Source: Vitellaria paradoxa
Lineage: Eukaryota; Streptophyta; Magnoliopsida; Ericales; Sapotaceae
Direction of reading: 5' to 3'
Assembly (NCBI GenBank): GCA_019916065.1
Contig: CM034237.1
Location: forward strand, 24,697,752 to 24,761,751
DNA: 64,000 bases
In this document: one piece after another, positions 11,441 through 23,900 of the stretch
Numbering within the stretch: the stretch's first letter is position 1
Layout of the letters: the number at the start of each line of letters is the position of its first letter
Program-made: the position numbers and the translations under genes
Notes under the pieces: model-generated
Told to the model about the DNA's origin: nothing
The model's input: the letters and a program-made list of their open reading frames with translations, nothing else
Database searches by the model: none

Positions 11441-13340
11441 TGTGATGACTCAAAATTTTGATTCTTGCTTTGGTTATTTTTTAATTAATATTTAATTTGA
11501 TAATAGAAAATTTGGTTGATTTAAATTTTTTTTAGGCATTGATTAAATAGTAATTTTATTTTGGACATGCAGGTTGTGTCAGGATTTTTTTTTGTATTTA
11601 AATAGTTTTTTGTGAATTACAAAATTATAGTTTAATTTTAATAAATTATTAATTTGATAAAATATTTTTCCACGCTGTTACATGTGTTCATATATATATA
11701 TATATATATATATATTCATATATATATTTACTAAATAATAATCTTATAGATTGCAATTATTAGACGTGGTTAGTGTTAGTGGATGATTAGGAGCCTTTTT
11801 TTTTTTAATATATCAGGGTATTCAAGCCAACTTACCCGTACTTTGACTAATCTTTAGAGCCTTAAAGTTAATGACTAGGTGAATCTCCAATGACCCTGAG
11901 GAGACTCGAATTAGTGATTAGTGGGGAGCAAACCCAAGATCTTACCAGTTGAGCTAACCGTGAGGGTTGGATGAATAGGAGCCTAACTAGGCTTGTATTA
12001 GGAATCCTATTCCAATTAATATCCTAGGATGACCTGATGCCATGGTATGCATATATATATATATATATATATGCATGTTGCGTACAAGGAGTTCGACAAA
12101 GAAAGAAAAAAAAAAGTTAAGAAAAGAAGTTAAGAAAAAGTAGAGAAACGCAGTGATCTGGCAGTGTAACAAGTATTTTTTTTTTTTTGGTGTTTTTGGT
12201 GGTGATTTGGCATCAAGTGTTATTCTAGAGAGTTCTTATTCTCAGTCCAAGGCATTGGTTTGGTATAGATCTGAATAGCACTCCAGTTTTTCTTCTACAG
12301 AATTAATTAAGTTAGGGGTAAAGTTAAATAAAAATTAAATTTATTATGTGTCGTTTAATTTGATAATTTTTTATGATTATTTAGTTTATTGTTGTACGAT
12401 TAATTGTATGATTGTGGTTGTCTTATAGATTGAAAAAGTAGGTATAAATTGATTTTAATTTTGAGAAATTGAAATTAATTTGGTACAACAAATTTTTTTT
12501 TTTAAATTTTAGTTTTATTATGGAAGCTTGAATAAGGAAAAAGAAATATTTTTAAAGAATGATTTGATTTTGAATAAATAAATTAATTATTTATTCATTG
12601 ATTTTTATGATTTTAGTTTTTGGTTGAGAGAGGTACCGAGATAAATAATTGGTGCTAAAAGCTTTATCGGTGAAAAACCAGGAGCCCGCACAGTGTTGGA
12701 TATCATGTCCAGTAGGTTAGTAACCTACGAAGCATTGATAAATTGATATTTTTGGAATCTTATGGCTGAGGTATAGGTTGATTGAGTAGCGGTACCTAAC
12801 CCAGCAGTTGAGAATATGGTTTTGTTAAAATAATTTATTTTATTTTATTTTGTGCTCAAAATATTTGAATTTAAATATTTTTATATGTGAGGTATGTTGG
12901 CATGACATGTTAAAACTTTATACTATGACAACTATGTATGATTTATTTAATTTTTATTTTTCTTCGAATACCGGTGGATTTTTGTATACTGTTCAGCCCC
13001 TACAACTATAGATGGAGTTGCAAGTATTAAACTAGATGATGGTTGTGATGGGACTGGTTAGGGGGAGCAGAAGGCCTAAGTAGTGTATTAATTTTTTTTT
13101 TTTTTAAGAGAAGTGTACAATTACTTGATTTATTTATTTATTTATATTTTTTGTTAATTGGATTGGTTATTGTATAAGTCTCAGTCTGAAAGATTAAGAT
13201 AAATTTTTATTTTATGCCTAAGTTCAAGGGGTTTTTAGTAAACATGTTTAATCCTAATTAGTTCAAATTGATGATTTTGATGATTTATAATTGTCTATTC
13301 ACACTTTCAAATTTGTGGAAAATTTGAGACGTGAATGTAG
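11441..13340 (+). mobile_element. LTR-like remnant, chromovirus style (boundaries uncertain)
   Basis: The start TGTGATGACTC resembles the TGTGANGACCC openings of plant chromovirus LTRs and the sequence at 55059. A purine-rich leader-like tract lies at 12090-12155. No second copy, primer site or coding domain is adjacent, so a solo or truncated LTR is the best reading. The right end is a guess. A SINE at 11796-11968 is inserted in it. Confidence 0.4.
11796..11968 (-). mobile_element. tRNA-derived SINE with 15-bp target duplication
   Basis: On the minus strand the head carries an A box (TTAGCTCAACTGG, 11945-11957) and a B box (TTCGAGTCTCC, 11900-11910). The tail is an A run, seen as T's at 11796-11806. 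The flanks GGATGATTAGGAGCC (11781-11795) and GGATGAATAGGAGCC (11969-11983) match at 14 of 15 bases and form the target duplication typical of L1-type machinery. The body is about 170 bp. Confidence 0.8.
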
Positions 13341-13563
13341 GGAACTGAGTGATTGCACTCTAAAAATCTCATTTTAAAATGATTTTTATGAATGAATTTG
13401 TTACATTTTTAGAGTAAATCATGGATTTTAAATAAATATTTTGCAATTGATCAATTTTGGTGTCTACTGATAATATTCATATCAAAATGATCAAAATAGC
13501 ATAACTTTTGGAAAGTAAAGGAGTCCTTAGTAATTATCTAATTTTTAGGTGTTTAAGTGATAT

Positions 13564-14627
13564 GGTCCTGTTTGGTAATGTTTTTGTTTTCTATTTTTCT
13601 ATTTATATTTTCAAAATTTTGCAAACTAGCAATAGAAATATGTTTATTAAATCTGTTTACGTTTTTTCTTTTTTTTTTGTTTCACAAAAAAATAAAAACT
13701 TAAAAAGAAAAACGTAAATAGAAAAAATGTGTTTTCATTTTATTTTTTCTGTTGCAAACATTTTGTTAATTCTAAACTTTATCCATTTCTGTTACATCAT
13801 ATTAAAATAAATTATTTTATTCAAATATTTTATTAAACTAAAATTATTTTTAAAAAATAATATAATTAAATTAAATTAATTAAATTAATATGCAATATCT
13901 ATTATTAATTTATTTCTAATAAATAATTAAATCAAATTAGTTAAATTAATTAATAAGAAATATATATTATCAAATTATTTTTAATAAATAATAAAATAAA
14001 ATATATTATTTTAATTTAAAAAATAATTTAATTAATTTAAATATATTTTATTAAATTAATAAATATTATAATTTAATTATTTAATTTAATTTAATAATTA
14101 ATTCAAAATAATTAATTTAAATAATATAAATATATTCTATTAAATTATTTTTAATGAATACCATAATTAAAATAAATTAAATTAATTTTAATTTAATTTA
14201 TTTATTTAATATGGATTATATTGTATTAAATTATTTTAATAAATATCATAATTAAATTATTTAAATTATTCTAAAATATATTTTATTCAATTATTTTTAG
14301 TAAATAATATAATTGAATTATAATTACTATATTTTACATTTACTGGATTAAATGATATAATATTTATATTTTATTCAATTGTTTTCAATAAATAATATAG
14401 TTAAATTAAATTAATATAAAATATATTTATTAAATTCAGTTAATTTTTAAAAAACTAATAAAATTAAATATTTTATGAAAATAAAAAATTAGTAATCGTA
14501 AACAAAATAGTATTTTTAAATAAAAATACAGTTTCAATTTTCGTATAAAAAAATAATAAAAAATATAAAATAGATAATATAAGCATATAAATGTAAATAG
14601 AAAAATGACAGTATTATCAAACTGCCC
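13564..14627. mobile_element. MITE-like element, about 1.06 kb, extremely AT-rich
   Basis: The left end GGTCCTGTTTGGTAATG and the reverse-complemented right end GGGCAGTTTGATAATA form imperfect inverted repeats. The similarity continues inward (TTTTTCTATTTA on both arms). The interior is almost pure A/T with no transposase. I could not find a clean target duplication, so the exact ends and the superfamily (PIF/Harbinger or hAT) stay open. Confidence 0.5.
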
Positions 14628-15062
14628 TTATATGTTTAGTTTTATTTTTGTTTAATTTGAACAAGCGAAGCGGCTGAGATTAGAAAAAAGAAGGTTAGAC
14701 CATGTTAATGTCATCACCGTCCCAACACCTCTTTGGTCCCGATGCCTAGAGAGTCCTACTGCCACCGTGCCGATGGCTAGTGCATGCCCACGGTACCGTC
14801 CTCATGGCGAAAGCATGGCCACGCCCTTGTTCATCCTGTATTTGAGATCTGATTCGTCCTGATCTCTTGATTTCTTGAGGCTGTTTGACAGAATTTTAAT
14901 TCTAATCAAAGAGTATAACCTAAATTGAAGAGATAAGCTACATTAATATAAGCAGCCTTGCGAATTAGGCGGCTGGGGAGAGGAACACTCCAATGAAGAT
15001 AAAATGACAGACAATGATGATATACTTATATTTATAGCTCTATATGTGTATATGGATACATT
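14628..15062. other. Spacer with a GC-richer island, no gene recognised
   Basis: Positions 14690-14880 are GC-rich for this window and contain repeated GCC/CCG-type triplets, but no frame stays open over a useful length. It could be a fragment of an LTR leader or of a host exon. I see no domain. Confidence 0.35.
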
Positions 15063-15435
15063 GGGCCGTTTAAACAATCAAAAGTAGTCAAAAGTTAAAA
15101 AAAAAGTGAAAAATGTCAATCACTTTTTAGTGTTTAGAAGCCATTTTTTAGTGTTTGGAAGTCCAACCAAAAGTAACCAAAATAATCCATTGGAACGGTA
15201 CCAAGTAAGCCGTTCCAACAGTTTTGATTAAAAAAGTAGTACGAATAACTAACAAATATTGAAAAAAATAAAAAAAAAATGGGTAACTTTTTGTAACTTT
15301 TTGTAATAGGTCTGTAAATTTTAAATTTTGAAAATAAACGTACGAAAAATGAATATGATAAAAATTGGTAAAAGTAGATAGATATTTATAACTTTTTGTA
15401 ACTTTCAATAATTTTTGACCTAACCAAACGAGGCC
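15063..15435. mobile_element. MITE, 373 bp, with GGCC-GTTTGG-type ends
   Basis: The left end GGGCCGTTTAAACAATC pairs imperfectly with the right end, which reads GGCCTCGTTTGGTTAGGTC in reverse. ATT flanks both sides (15060-15062 and 15436-15438). The interior has repeated AACTTTTTGTAACTTT units and no transposase. Confidence 0.6.
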
Positions 15436-17289
15436 ATTATATCTATATACAAGAGCATATTAGGAAGAATCCTATAGTAACTAAATCCCCAAAAGAACTA
15501 TCCCACTCAAACCTATTGCTTGCTTCTCCCAAGTGCAGGAATCAAGTGTAGCAAAATAAATCGGTTTGAGTTCGGGTCAAGGGCATGGAGAGTTAGATTC
15601 AATTTCTTAATTTTAATTTATTAGACGATGATTTAGGATGACACTTGTTATTAAGTTAATTTTAATCACTTTAGGTGGTTAAGAAGAAGGGAAAATCCAA
15701 ATTTTATTTTGCTTGATTATTTGGTTTGGATTAAAATCAATTACAACAATAAAAGTAAAAGAAACAAAAATAAAAGTACAATATTTAAAGCCAATAAAAT
15801 AAAGATAGAAATTAAAATGCTGGAATGTAAAGAATAGTATTTGAATGTGATATTGAAAGTGCTTGGAGTATGAAATAACTTGATCCCAAACCAATTCCAA
15901 TTATAGTATATTGTTAAGGAAGTTTGAGCAACTTATTTATCTCTCGGCCTAATTACCTATCCCTAATGGTAAAAAGACCGGAAGATTTAGTAATAAAATT
16001 TAATGAGATGGAAGTGTGATTTTATTAGAATTAGAGATGAAAAGCTCGCCCTAACAAGATATGGAATCGATGCTTAGGGATTTCAAGAAACAAGTTCGTG
16101 AATCACCTAACCGATTATAATATTGCTAAGAGATTCCAAATGATGAATCCTACCAAGTCTTTTCCACATGATCAGTTTTATGATATGTAGTTTAAGATCA
16201 TAACATACTCAACCTCCCGACCTCAACAAACCATTTTCATAGGTTTGGAGCTAAGGGAGAGTCTAGCGTACTACCATATTGCAATTACCATTCAAATGAA
16301 TAATACATGAATAAAAATTAATTTTCATTAAAATAAAACCTAATCTATTACAATAAATTGAAAGTGTGATATTGAAAACTAATCTAATGAAGATGATGGA
16401 GATGAAATGGATGAAATAAGGGGATGAACAAATTTAATTAAAAACCTACCACTTGTAATGTTGAATTGCAAGGTCAAAACACATAAAATGTCTTCTAAAT
16501 ATTCTTCCAAATACTTTCATAAAACTCATACTAAGTCTAGAGAAATTTAGGAGAGGCAATGAAAAGAGAGAGGAGAATTTTTAGGTCCTAGCACTTTTCC
16601 CTGGGCTGGAATGTATGTTTCGGTTTTTCAACAAATTAGGGTTTAAATAAACCTAGAACTTGGGTTGTAGCTGTTGGACCTCCTGTTCGGGCATGGGCTT
16701 GCCTGGCTGCGGTCTGGGCTCACATGGGCGCTGGTAGGACATAGGCCATATGCGGGTGCTGGACTAGGCAGATTTATGAGTCAACTTTGAGGCAGTTTTT
16801 GGGCTCTGAGACGATAGAGTATGAAGATGGCTTCAACAGAAACATTTTATTTCCTTGAGTCCTCTTTCCAATGTAAAAAGAATCGGAAAATTGTATTTAA
16901 GTCATACTTTGTAATCTTTTAAGGTCATTAGTCACACCAAAAAAAAGTATTGCTTTTAAGTCGCATTAATGTAGAAAGTTTTGTATTTAAGTCACACTTT
17001 TGAGTAGGTCCCACGACTTGGTTTTAAATATAATTTATAATATGACTTAAATACCTTTTGTTTCTATAATTAACTGAGACAGAAGTTACCGAAAATTGTG
17101 GTAACCGTGAATCACATTTTTCCGTTTTTGTTTCATTCCTTAGAAATCGCGTGAAGATATATGGTATATTATTTATTTGAACAAGCATGTAATGAGATAA
17201 AAGTCGGTTAAAAGGCCATAAATAGCTACGGGTAAGGATGCGAATAATGGTATGTTAATATTCATAATTTTTTTTGTTGAATTTTAGCA

Positions 17290-18470
17290 AGAAGTACCAC
17301 ATACATATAGTACTATTTTAATTCGATACTGTTTTTTTTATGCGGTGCTATTTTATTATATGGTACTGTTCTATATGGTACTGTTTCCAGTAAGATGTAT
17401 TATCGTATAAACACAATACCAAATGTATCTAGTATTCAAAGACTACCATTAAACACAAAAAGAAGTATCACATACAAAGAATTGTGCTGTTTTAATGAAG
17501 TACTATTTTTTATGCGGTATTGTTTTATTATGTGGTACTGTTCTATGTGGTACTGTTTCTAGTAAGATGTATTATCGTATAAACACAGTACCAAATGTAT
17601 CTAATATTCAAAGACCACCATTAAACACAAAAAGAAGTACCATATACAAAGAATTGTGCTATTTTAATTAGGTACTGTTTTTTATGCAGTATTGTTTTAT
17701 TATGCGGTACTGTTTTTTATGCGTTACTGTTTTATTATGTGGTATTGTTCTATGTGGTACTATTTCTAATAAGATATATTATCGTATAAATATAGTACCA
17801 AATGTATCTAGCATTCAAAGACCACCATTAAACACAAAAAGAAGTACCACATATAAAGAATTGTGTTGTTTTAATTAGGTACTGTTTTTCATGCGGTACT
17901 GTTTTATTATGCGGTACTGTTTTTTATGCGGTACTATTCTATGTGGTACTGTTTCTAGTAAGATGTATTATCGTATAAACACAGTACCAAATGTATCTAG
18001 TATTCAAAGACCACCATTCAACACAAAAAGAAGTACCACGTATAAAGAATGGTGCTGTTTTAATGAGGTACTGTTTTTTATGCGGTACTATTTTTATGCG
18101 GTACTGTTCTATGTGGTACTGTTTCTAGTAAGATGTATTATCGTATAAATACAGTACTAAATGTATCTAGTATTCAAAGACCACCATTCAACACAAAAAA
18201 AGTACCACGTACAAAGAATTGTGTTGTTTAGTTATTATTTTTTATGCGGTACTGTTCTATGTGGTAATGTTTTTAGTAAGATGTATTATCGTATAAACAC
18301 AGTATCAAATGTATCTAGTATTCGAAGACCACCATTAAACACAAAAAGAAGTACCACGTACAAAGAATGGTGCTGTTTTAATGAGCTACTATTTTTTTTG
18401 CGGTACTGTTTTATTATGCGGTACTGTTTTATTATGTGGTACTGTTCTATATGATGATGTTGGCTCGTAT
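17290..18470. repeat. Variable-length tandem array built on GGTACTGTT
   Basis: Six units share the core TAAGATGTATTATCGTATAA, starting at 17391, 17563, 17770, 17959, 18129 and 18277. Spacings are 172, 207, 189, 170 and 148 bp. Length varies because each unit carries a different number of short TATGCGGTACTGTTTTAT sub-repeats. The ORFs across it (MRYCFIMRYCF-like repeats) are translations of the array and not genes. Confidence 0.85.
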
Positions 18471-18517
18471 GGATGGTTTGTGTTATGCATCGATTGATGT
18501 TTCTTATGGTAGTATGA

Positions 18518-18644
18518 AAACAGTACCGGTACTATTTTCAGAACAGCACCATGAAGTGTAAGTAGATGACAAGTTTTGGACAAGAGAAATCCATGAGGTT
18601 GATTAGTATTTTGAGCTATCTTCAAAACAGTACCGGTACTGTTT
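18518..18644. repeat. Two palindromes with AGTACCGGTACT cores
   Basis: 18625-18644 is a perfect 20-bp palindrome, AAACAGTACCGGTACTGTTT. A related near-palindrome with one mismatched pair lies at 18518-18541. Both consist of the array sub-repeat GTACTGTTT meeting its own reverse complement. Confidence 0.85.
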
Positions 18645-18690
18645 CAAAATCAGAAAAAATAAAGATACTTAGAAATAATGATCGATTTAA

Positions 18691-18936
18691 GTTTTTCCCA
18701 AACAGTTTTGATTTTGTTTTCAAAAATCGGTTTTGCTTGCTTTGTAAAGAAGATAGAAAGTCGTAGAATTAGGTTTCTCCCAAACATTTTTTATTTTGTT
18801 TCCAAAAATCGGTTTTGCTTACTTTCTAAAGAAGATGGAAAGTCACGAAATTAGGTTTTTCCCAAATAGTTTTGATTTTATTTCCTAAAATTGATTTTGC
18901 TTGCTTTGTAAAGAAGATGGAAAGTCACGGAAGTTA
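18691..18936. repeat. Tandem repeat, three copies of 82 bp
   Basis: Copies start at 18691, 18773 and 18855. Each runs from a TTTTTCCCAAA block through TCGGTTTTGCTTGCTTTGTAAAGAAGAT-like sequence (read in pieces) to GAAAGTC. The copies are about 85-90% alike by eye. The repeat adjoins the GTACTGTT array but is unrelated to it. Confidence 0.8.
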
Positions 18937-19746
18937 TGAGTGAAGTATGCACTATTTTCGGATAAAATTGGCAGTTTTGAAATATAGTGAAAAACGCGTG
19001 ATGTCATTTTTTATCTTTTTGTTGCAAGTGTGACTTATTCACAAATAAGTTTTTTGGGTATGACTTAAATCCTTATAAGTCCATAAATAGTGATCGGCCT
19101 CCAAAAACCCCAAAAAAAATCGCATCAATATGAATTTTGAGTGAAAAGTTATAATTGAAAAACCAAAGGGTGTCGTGCTGGGCTTTTCTGCTGGCAGCAA
19201 TCTGGAGCTAACTTTGGTTGAAATTTTGACCTTCAGAAAAGCCGAATTTGAAGATATCTTCAACAGATAAGTTATAGATAATGGAGTTCTCTTTCCAACG
19301 GTGTATAGTACAAGTCGAATCGACCTCTGTACAAAAGGTTATGGCCGAAAAACCTAAAAGGTGTTGCGCTGGAATTTTTTTCTGTAACACTTTTTGGACT
19401 GTTTTGAGCTTGGGACTACTTCGTTCTGTTAGCAGCCATGGAAATTGATATTTTGCAATGGAATGGCCCTTGGGAGATTCTAGAAGACATGGACAGCCTT
19501 TTTTTTGGTTTGCTTGGCCATATGTTCAATGAAATTCCCGAAAGGGCTTCTGGTGCACTTTGGCCTACTTCTCTTAGACTTTTGGCTACCCATTCACTTA
19601 GGCATTATTCTCATGCATCATTAATATTTAATATTTCTTTGACCTTCTTTTCTAGGATTTAGAACCGGAAACGCACAAACAACATTTAAACACAAGAGTC
19701 AGATAAATAAGTTAAGACCAGGCATTTTAATAGGCAAACGCGGGTA

Positions 19747-19793
19747 ATTGGCATGTGTAAGAGATATAAAATTATATAATATCACATGCCAAT
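19747..19793. repeat. Inverted repeat, 11-bp perfect arms
   Basis: ATTGGCATGTG (19747-19757) pairs with CACATGCCAAT (19783-19793) around a 25-nt AT-rich loop, just left of element A. It may be a transcript hairpin or a tiny foldback insertion. Confidence 0.6.
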
Positions 19794-19851
19794 CACCTAT
19801 ATAAGGAGCATCGGACATGAGAGAAAAAATGCACAGCAGTAGTAGGGTTGT

Positions 19852-21222
19852 TGACCACCTCTAACATATGTAGCTAGATTAACCCTCAAGTGTTAGGGCA
19901 TCCAGTATAGTTTAATTCTAGTAAGGCTAAGTATTGAATTCACAGGGAGTCTAATGAATTTTTTTTAATTCCTAGGTTTTTCTAAATTTAATGCTACTAT
20001 TTATGTTGCCAAAAAGTTATAGGCTTTGGAAAAGTTGTGAATTTTACCTAAGACATGCGAAAATAAAAAATTGAAAATTAAACCAAAGACACAAAATAAA
20101 ACTCACCTAACAAAGAACGAAAGTAACTAAATAAACAAAATAGTAATTAACTAAATAAAAAAAAACAGTGAATAAAAAGAAAATTAGTGAATGAATTTCA
20201 AATATCTGAACTTAATAAACACGAATCTTAATCCAACCTATAAATTCAGGTGGATTCCTTATTTTATGATTCGATGTGATTTTTATCTCAATTTAAGTTT
20301 CATATAAAGGAAAAATAAATCGAAAAATATTTTCTTGAAAACCTTTTAAATTCCAAAACTTAGTTTTCAAACCTCATTCAGGATTAGAAAACCAAAAAAA
20401 TTCTAATCTTTTGTTTTCAGTTCAAATCTAATTTAGTTATTTTTAAAAATATAAGAAAAGTTTTAATCAAGAATTTTAATCAAGGGTTACCGAGAATACG
20501 ATCAAGAAAACTTGTTTTTGAAGGTTTTTGAAAATACATAAATGTAGATCTAAAAATATAAACCCATACATGCAAGTTTTCACATTACATACATGAGATC
20601 ATTCATAGCGATCCCCCCATCATTAATGGGTTGGATTAAGAAAAATAATCTAGCCTTACATGAATATAATAGTAGATTAGCAATTAAAAGGAGAACGAGA
20701 AGCGAAAGCAAACTCCATTAATAAAGCTCTGGAAGAACTTGCAATATATTGAAGCAATCACCAACTTTCATCCAATGTGTAAAATAAAAACTCTTTAAGT
20801 AATCTATATTCTCTAGAAACTGAATACAAATAATTTGAAAAAGCTATGTACGGTTGCTATAGTATAATACATATTTATAGAATGAAAAATAAACCTAAAC
20901 CTAATTATTCATGCAGTAATCAGCTGCTGCTGTACGGACGAGACAACATGGTGTTCGGACGACAAAGAAGAATTAATGCTATTTAATCTGAATATTTGAA
21001 CTTGAGCTGCTGTCTCGCTACTGTCCAAATAGGTTTATGGGTGTCTGGATGGCAAAGTCCTTTCCTTCAACTACATTCAACTCCTTCATCTAATTATCTA
21101 CACATAAAAGCAGTTATTTGATATTAGTGAAAAACTATATAAAAACTATCATTATCTACCACGTAAACATGATAAAGCCACATAAATCAAGTTCTTATGA
21201 TTACACTTTTCAAGTGTAATCA
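19852..21222 (-). repeat. 3' LTR of element A
   Basis: Starts TGACCACC and ends AATCA on the plus strand. It is collinear with 31751-33145. A TATAAATA box on the minus strand lies near 20868-20876. A stretch at about 20930-21060 holds CpG-containing GTNCGGACG-type motifs. Confidence 0.8.
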
Positions 21223-21240
21223 CACCCCCTAACTTAAACG
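21221..21240 (-). promoter_or_regulatory. Terminal polypurine tract of element A
   Basis: On the minus strand TTTAAGTTAGGGGGTG runs into the LTR start TGATTACAC. Two diverged copies lie upstream in the element at 22971-22990 and 23111-23130. Confidence 0.75.
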
Positions 21241-23900
21241 TTGCTAGTCTCGAGTAATGCAATTCAAACGAACTGAAACATCAAAAATCCTATATCTTCT
21301 TTTTGTTAGGATCAAGGTTGCACTTAGTTACATGCAACAAACCTTTTAAACCACTAGATTCCCCTTAGTCGATGAGTAAAGTCTCATGAAGGTTTGTAGT
21401 AAATCTACCAACAAAATTCCCAATCAATCTTAAGTTAAGTGTCAATCAATCCAATAATTTTTGGTTCAATCTCAATAATTAACAAGTTGTAGCATCCAAA
21501 AATTGCATAAATACTTTTCCAAAATGCATCAAATTAACCATTTTTCAATTGTTTGATTTCAAATGAGTTAAGTGTCATATCATCCATTTAAACTAACCAC
21601 TAAGTATATCCATAAACCATGGCTTTGATTTCAAGTCTCACAAAGTTGTTCACTCATCAAATAAATTCACTCTAGAAGATGTTTGTCTGATGGTTCACAC
21701 AAGAATGCAAAACAAAATTGTGCATGGAACCCAATCAAGACGTGAATAAAGGAATTTAAAGTACATGTGAGTGATCATAGCTTTATGGACGAATGTATTA
21801 ATGCATAGATCAAAACTATTTTATTCAATCACATACCTTAAATCAATGCTCTTACAAATGCTCTTCACCTAAAGTCCGTTAGGTCTTTCAATAGGTTATA
21901 ACATGGTCATAGGGTGTTAGGTTAACAAACGAAGGATATGGAATTCAAATGCATGTTTTAAGGATTTAGTGGATGGTGCATTATATTTCATCCCCCCCCC
22001 CCAAACTTCTCCTTTTCCATCTTCTTACACACTAAACTTAAGAACCAACACTTAAAGCTTAATTGATTATAAACTTTTCTCTATTTTTCTTTTTTTCTTT
22101 TATTTTTTTTCCTTCACAAGGCTAATAACATTGATTTTCTGAAATACACTGTCCCATTTTCTTTTTTTTTTTTTTCGGGGGATTCTTTTTGCCTTTCCAC
22201 ATTCTCTTTTCACATTTACCAACTTCTTCCTTCTTCACCCTATCATAATTGTTGCACCACTATCTCATGACATGCAAAGATTGGCTTACCTAAATAACTA
22301 AGGTTAAAGGGTTATTTAATGTGGTTAAAACAAAGAAAATTTATTCTTTATTATTTCTACAAAGGTTTCAAATTGTCTCCTAAGACAATGTAACCAAGAA
22401 AAGCATATAAGCTCAAAATGTTCGATCATGGCTTAACTTCACTCTAAAGGCTAATAGCATTATTTAGAGGCATCGACCCAAATATGTCAATCAAATAAAA
22501 TGTATTGTGCATTCAATACCAAAGCAAGATAATATAAGGAAGCTATGCAAGAAATTGTGAGAAGTAAGAAAAATATAAGAGGTAACATATAAACTCTCAA
22601 GAAGGAAGAATATGGCTCTAATTAAAGCTCACAAAATATAAGATTTTAAATCTCCACTTATGTTTTGGTATACTCGGATGATTAATTCTCATGAACTCAA
22701 CTTCTTAACACATTTTTATTCAATAATCTCAAATGATAGGTTCTCAATATTCCTGAAAAGATTTATACTCAATTTGAACTCTATTTCTTGTTTAAAATTG
22801 AGAAAGAACCATTCATTATTTTCATGATTAATACCAACCTAAAACTAATTTAAAATTATGCATGAAAAGATTCACATATGCTAAGTCAAGTTATGTAAGT
22901 TCAAAATCTATCCTATTTTAAAAAATTTTAGCCCAATTTCCTTAATTTCTGCAACCATTATCATACGTCTCTACCCTCTAACTTACAATGTACATTGTCC
23001 TTAATGTGTCAATTTAGGTCAAAGTGGGTTTGTCGTGTGTCATAGATCAAGATGAAAGACAGAAAAATTACAAAGCAAAGCATAAAGATTAGTTAGGCAT
23101 ACATCCTGTACTCTACCCTCCAACTAGGTTTATGCTACCATAGACAAAAAAAAAAAAAAAAAACAGATAAGCATTCTATAGAAAGCAATAAAAGAGAGTA
23201 GGGTAAATAATACCTTGTGTGGGTATACATTTCCGAAATAAAGGGAGTAAAAGAAAATAAGATGGTGAAAATAGAATTACTTTATTCAGCATCATCATCA
23301 TAATCAACATAGGAAGCGTCCTCCTGCTTAGCTATATCAACCTCTTCCCGCTACATTGCATCCGTTTAACCCAAATTGATCTCATCCCATGCACCATGGT
23401 TCTTCAAAAACTTCGTGAGGTGCCATAGCGAAGAATGGGGAATGGTGAAGGGGAAGAGGCAGCTGAAAGCCCTCTACAAATGCATCATCTGCCTAACTAT
23501 CCAAGTCATTATCTTTGGCTTCATCAACATCTTCCTCAAACAATTGGGATAAGTTAAATGAATCTCCCCAAATATCAACAGCTTAAGTACTGGCCAAGCA
23601 TCCATAAATGCATTAAAAATAGATCTGTGCTTTGAAAAACAATTCATAATAGACAGTCTTACTCATCTTGTTAATCATGCTAACAATATAATAATGGGGA
23701 ATCAGCAATAACACAATGCCAACCACTATAAAAATTAAAGAGATAAAAAGCAAAACAATAACCTAGATTCAAATTGTAGGAGTTTAAGGTTACAGAGTAA
23801 TTTCGTCCAAACCTAAACTCAAACTACATCCAAAAGATAAAATTGAAATGTCAAAAAAAGAGTTTTTGGATTACGATATGAGCACTCAAATCTCAAATTC
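21241..23900 (-). other. 3' non-coding region of element A
   Basis: No coding signal is visible. It is collinear with the 3' regions of B (35460-37762) and C (47286-49587). Shared items are a block near 21340-21400 (TTTAAACC...GATGAGTAAAGTCTC), a block near 21870-21950, a T-rich tract at 22082-22178 (A-rich on the element strand) and two extra polypurine-like tracts. Conservation in gag-only relatives suggests a cis function or a shared recombinational origin. Confidence 0.65.

Larger units (their letters stand above)
16889..19110. mobile_element. Nested insertion with inverted subterminal repeats and a tandem-array core
   Basis: The left end carries several TTTAAGTCATAC/TTTAAGTCACAC repeats (16897, 16953 and 16987). 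The right end carries the same motif inverted (GTGTGACTTATTC near 19025 and GTATGACTTAAAT near 19055). The LTR-module sequence is interrupted here, and the short string AAAAAGAATCGGA on the left recurs as AAAAAAAATCGCA on the right. That could be a 9-13 bp duplication or simply two neighbouring module copies. There is no transposase. Inverted subterminal repeats suggest a non-autonomous DNA transposon (MULE, hAT or CACTA). Confidence 0.35.
15436..19851 (-). mobile_element. LTR-like remnant (Tat/Athila style) carrying a nested insertion
   Basis: The AT-rich start, a GC-rich stretch at 16680-16800 and copies of a roughly 110-nt module seen in the LTRs of elements B and C (at 16846-16887, 19105-19190 and 19258-19372) suggest an LTR in minus orientation. 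No gag, pol or primer site is attached and no partner LTR was found. It is split by the insertion at about 16889-19110. Boundaries are approximate. The 19400-19660 ORF has no recognisable domain. Confidence 0.35.

Noticed and set aside
17684..18454. Three plus-strand ORFs with repeated MRYCFIMRYCF-like text
   Set aside because: They are translations of the GGTACTGTT tandem array; unit length varies out of frame, so no coding constraint is seen.
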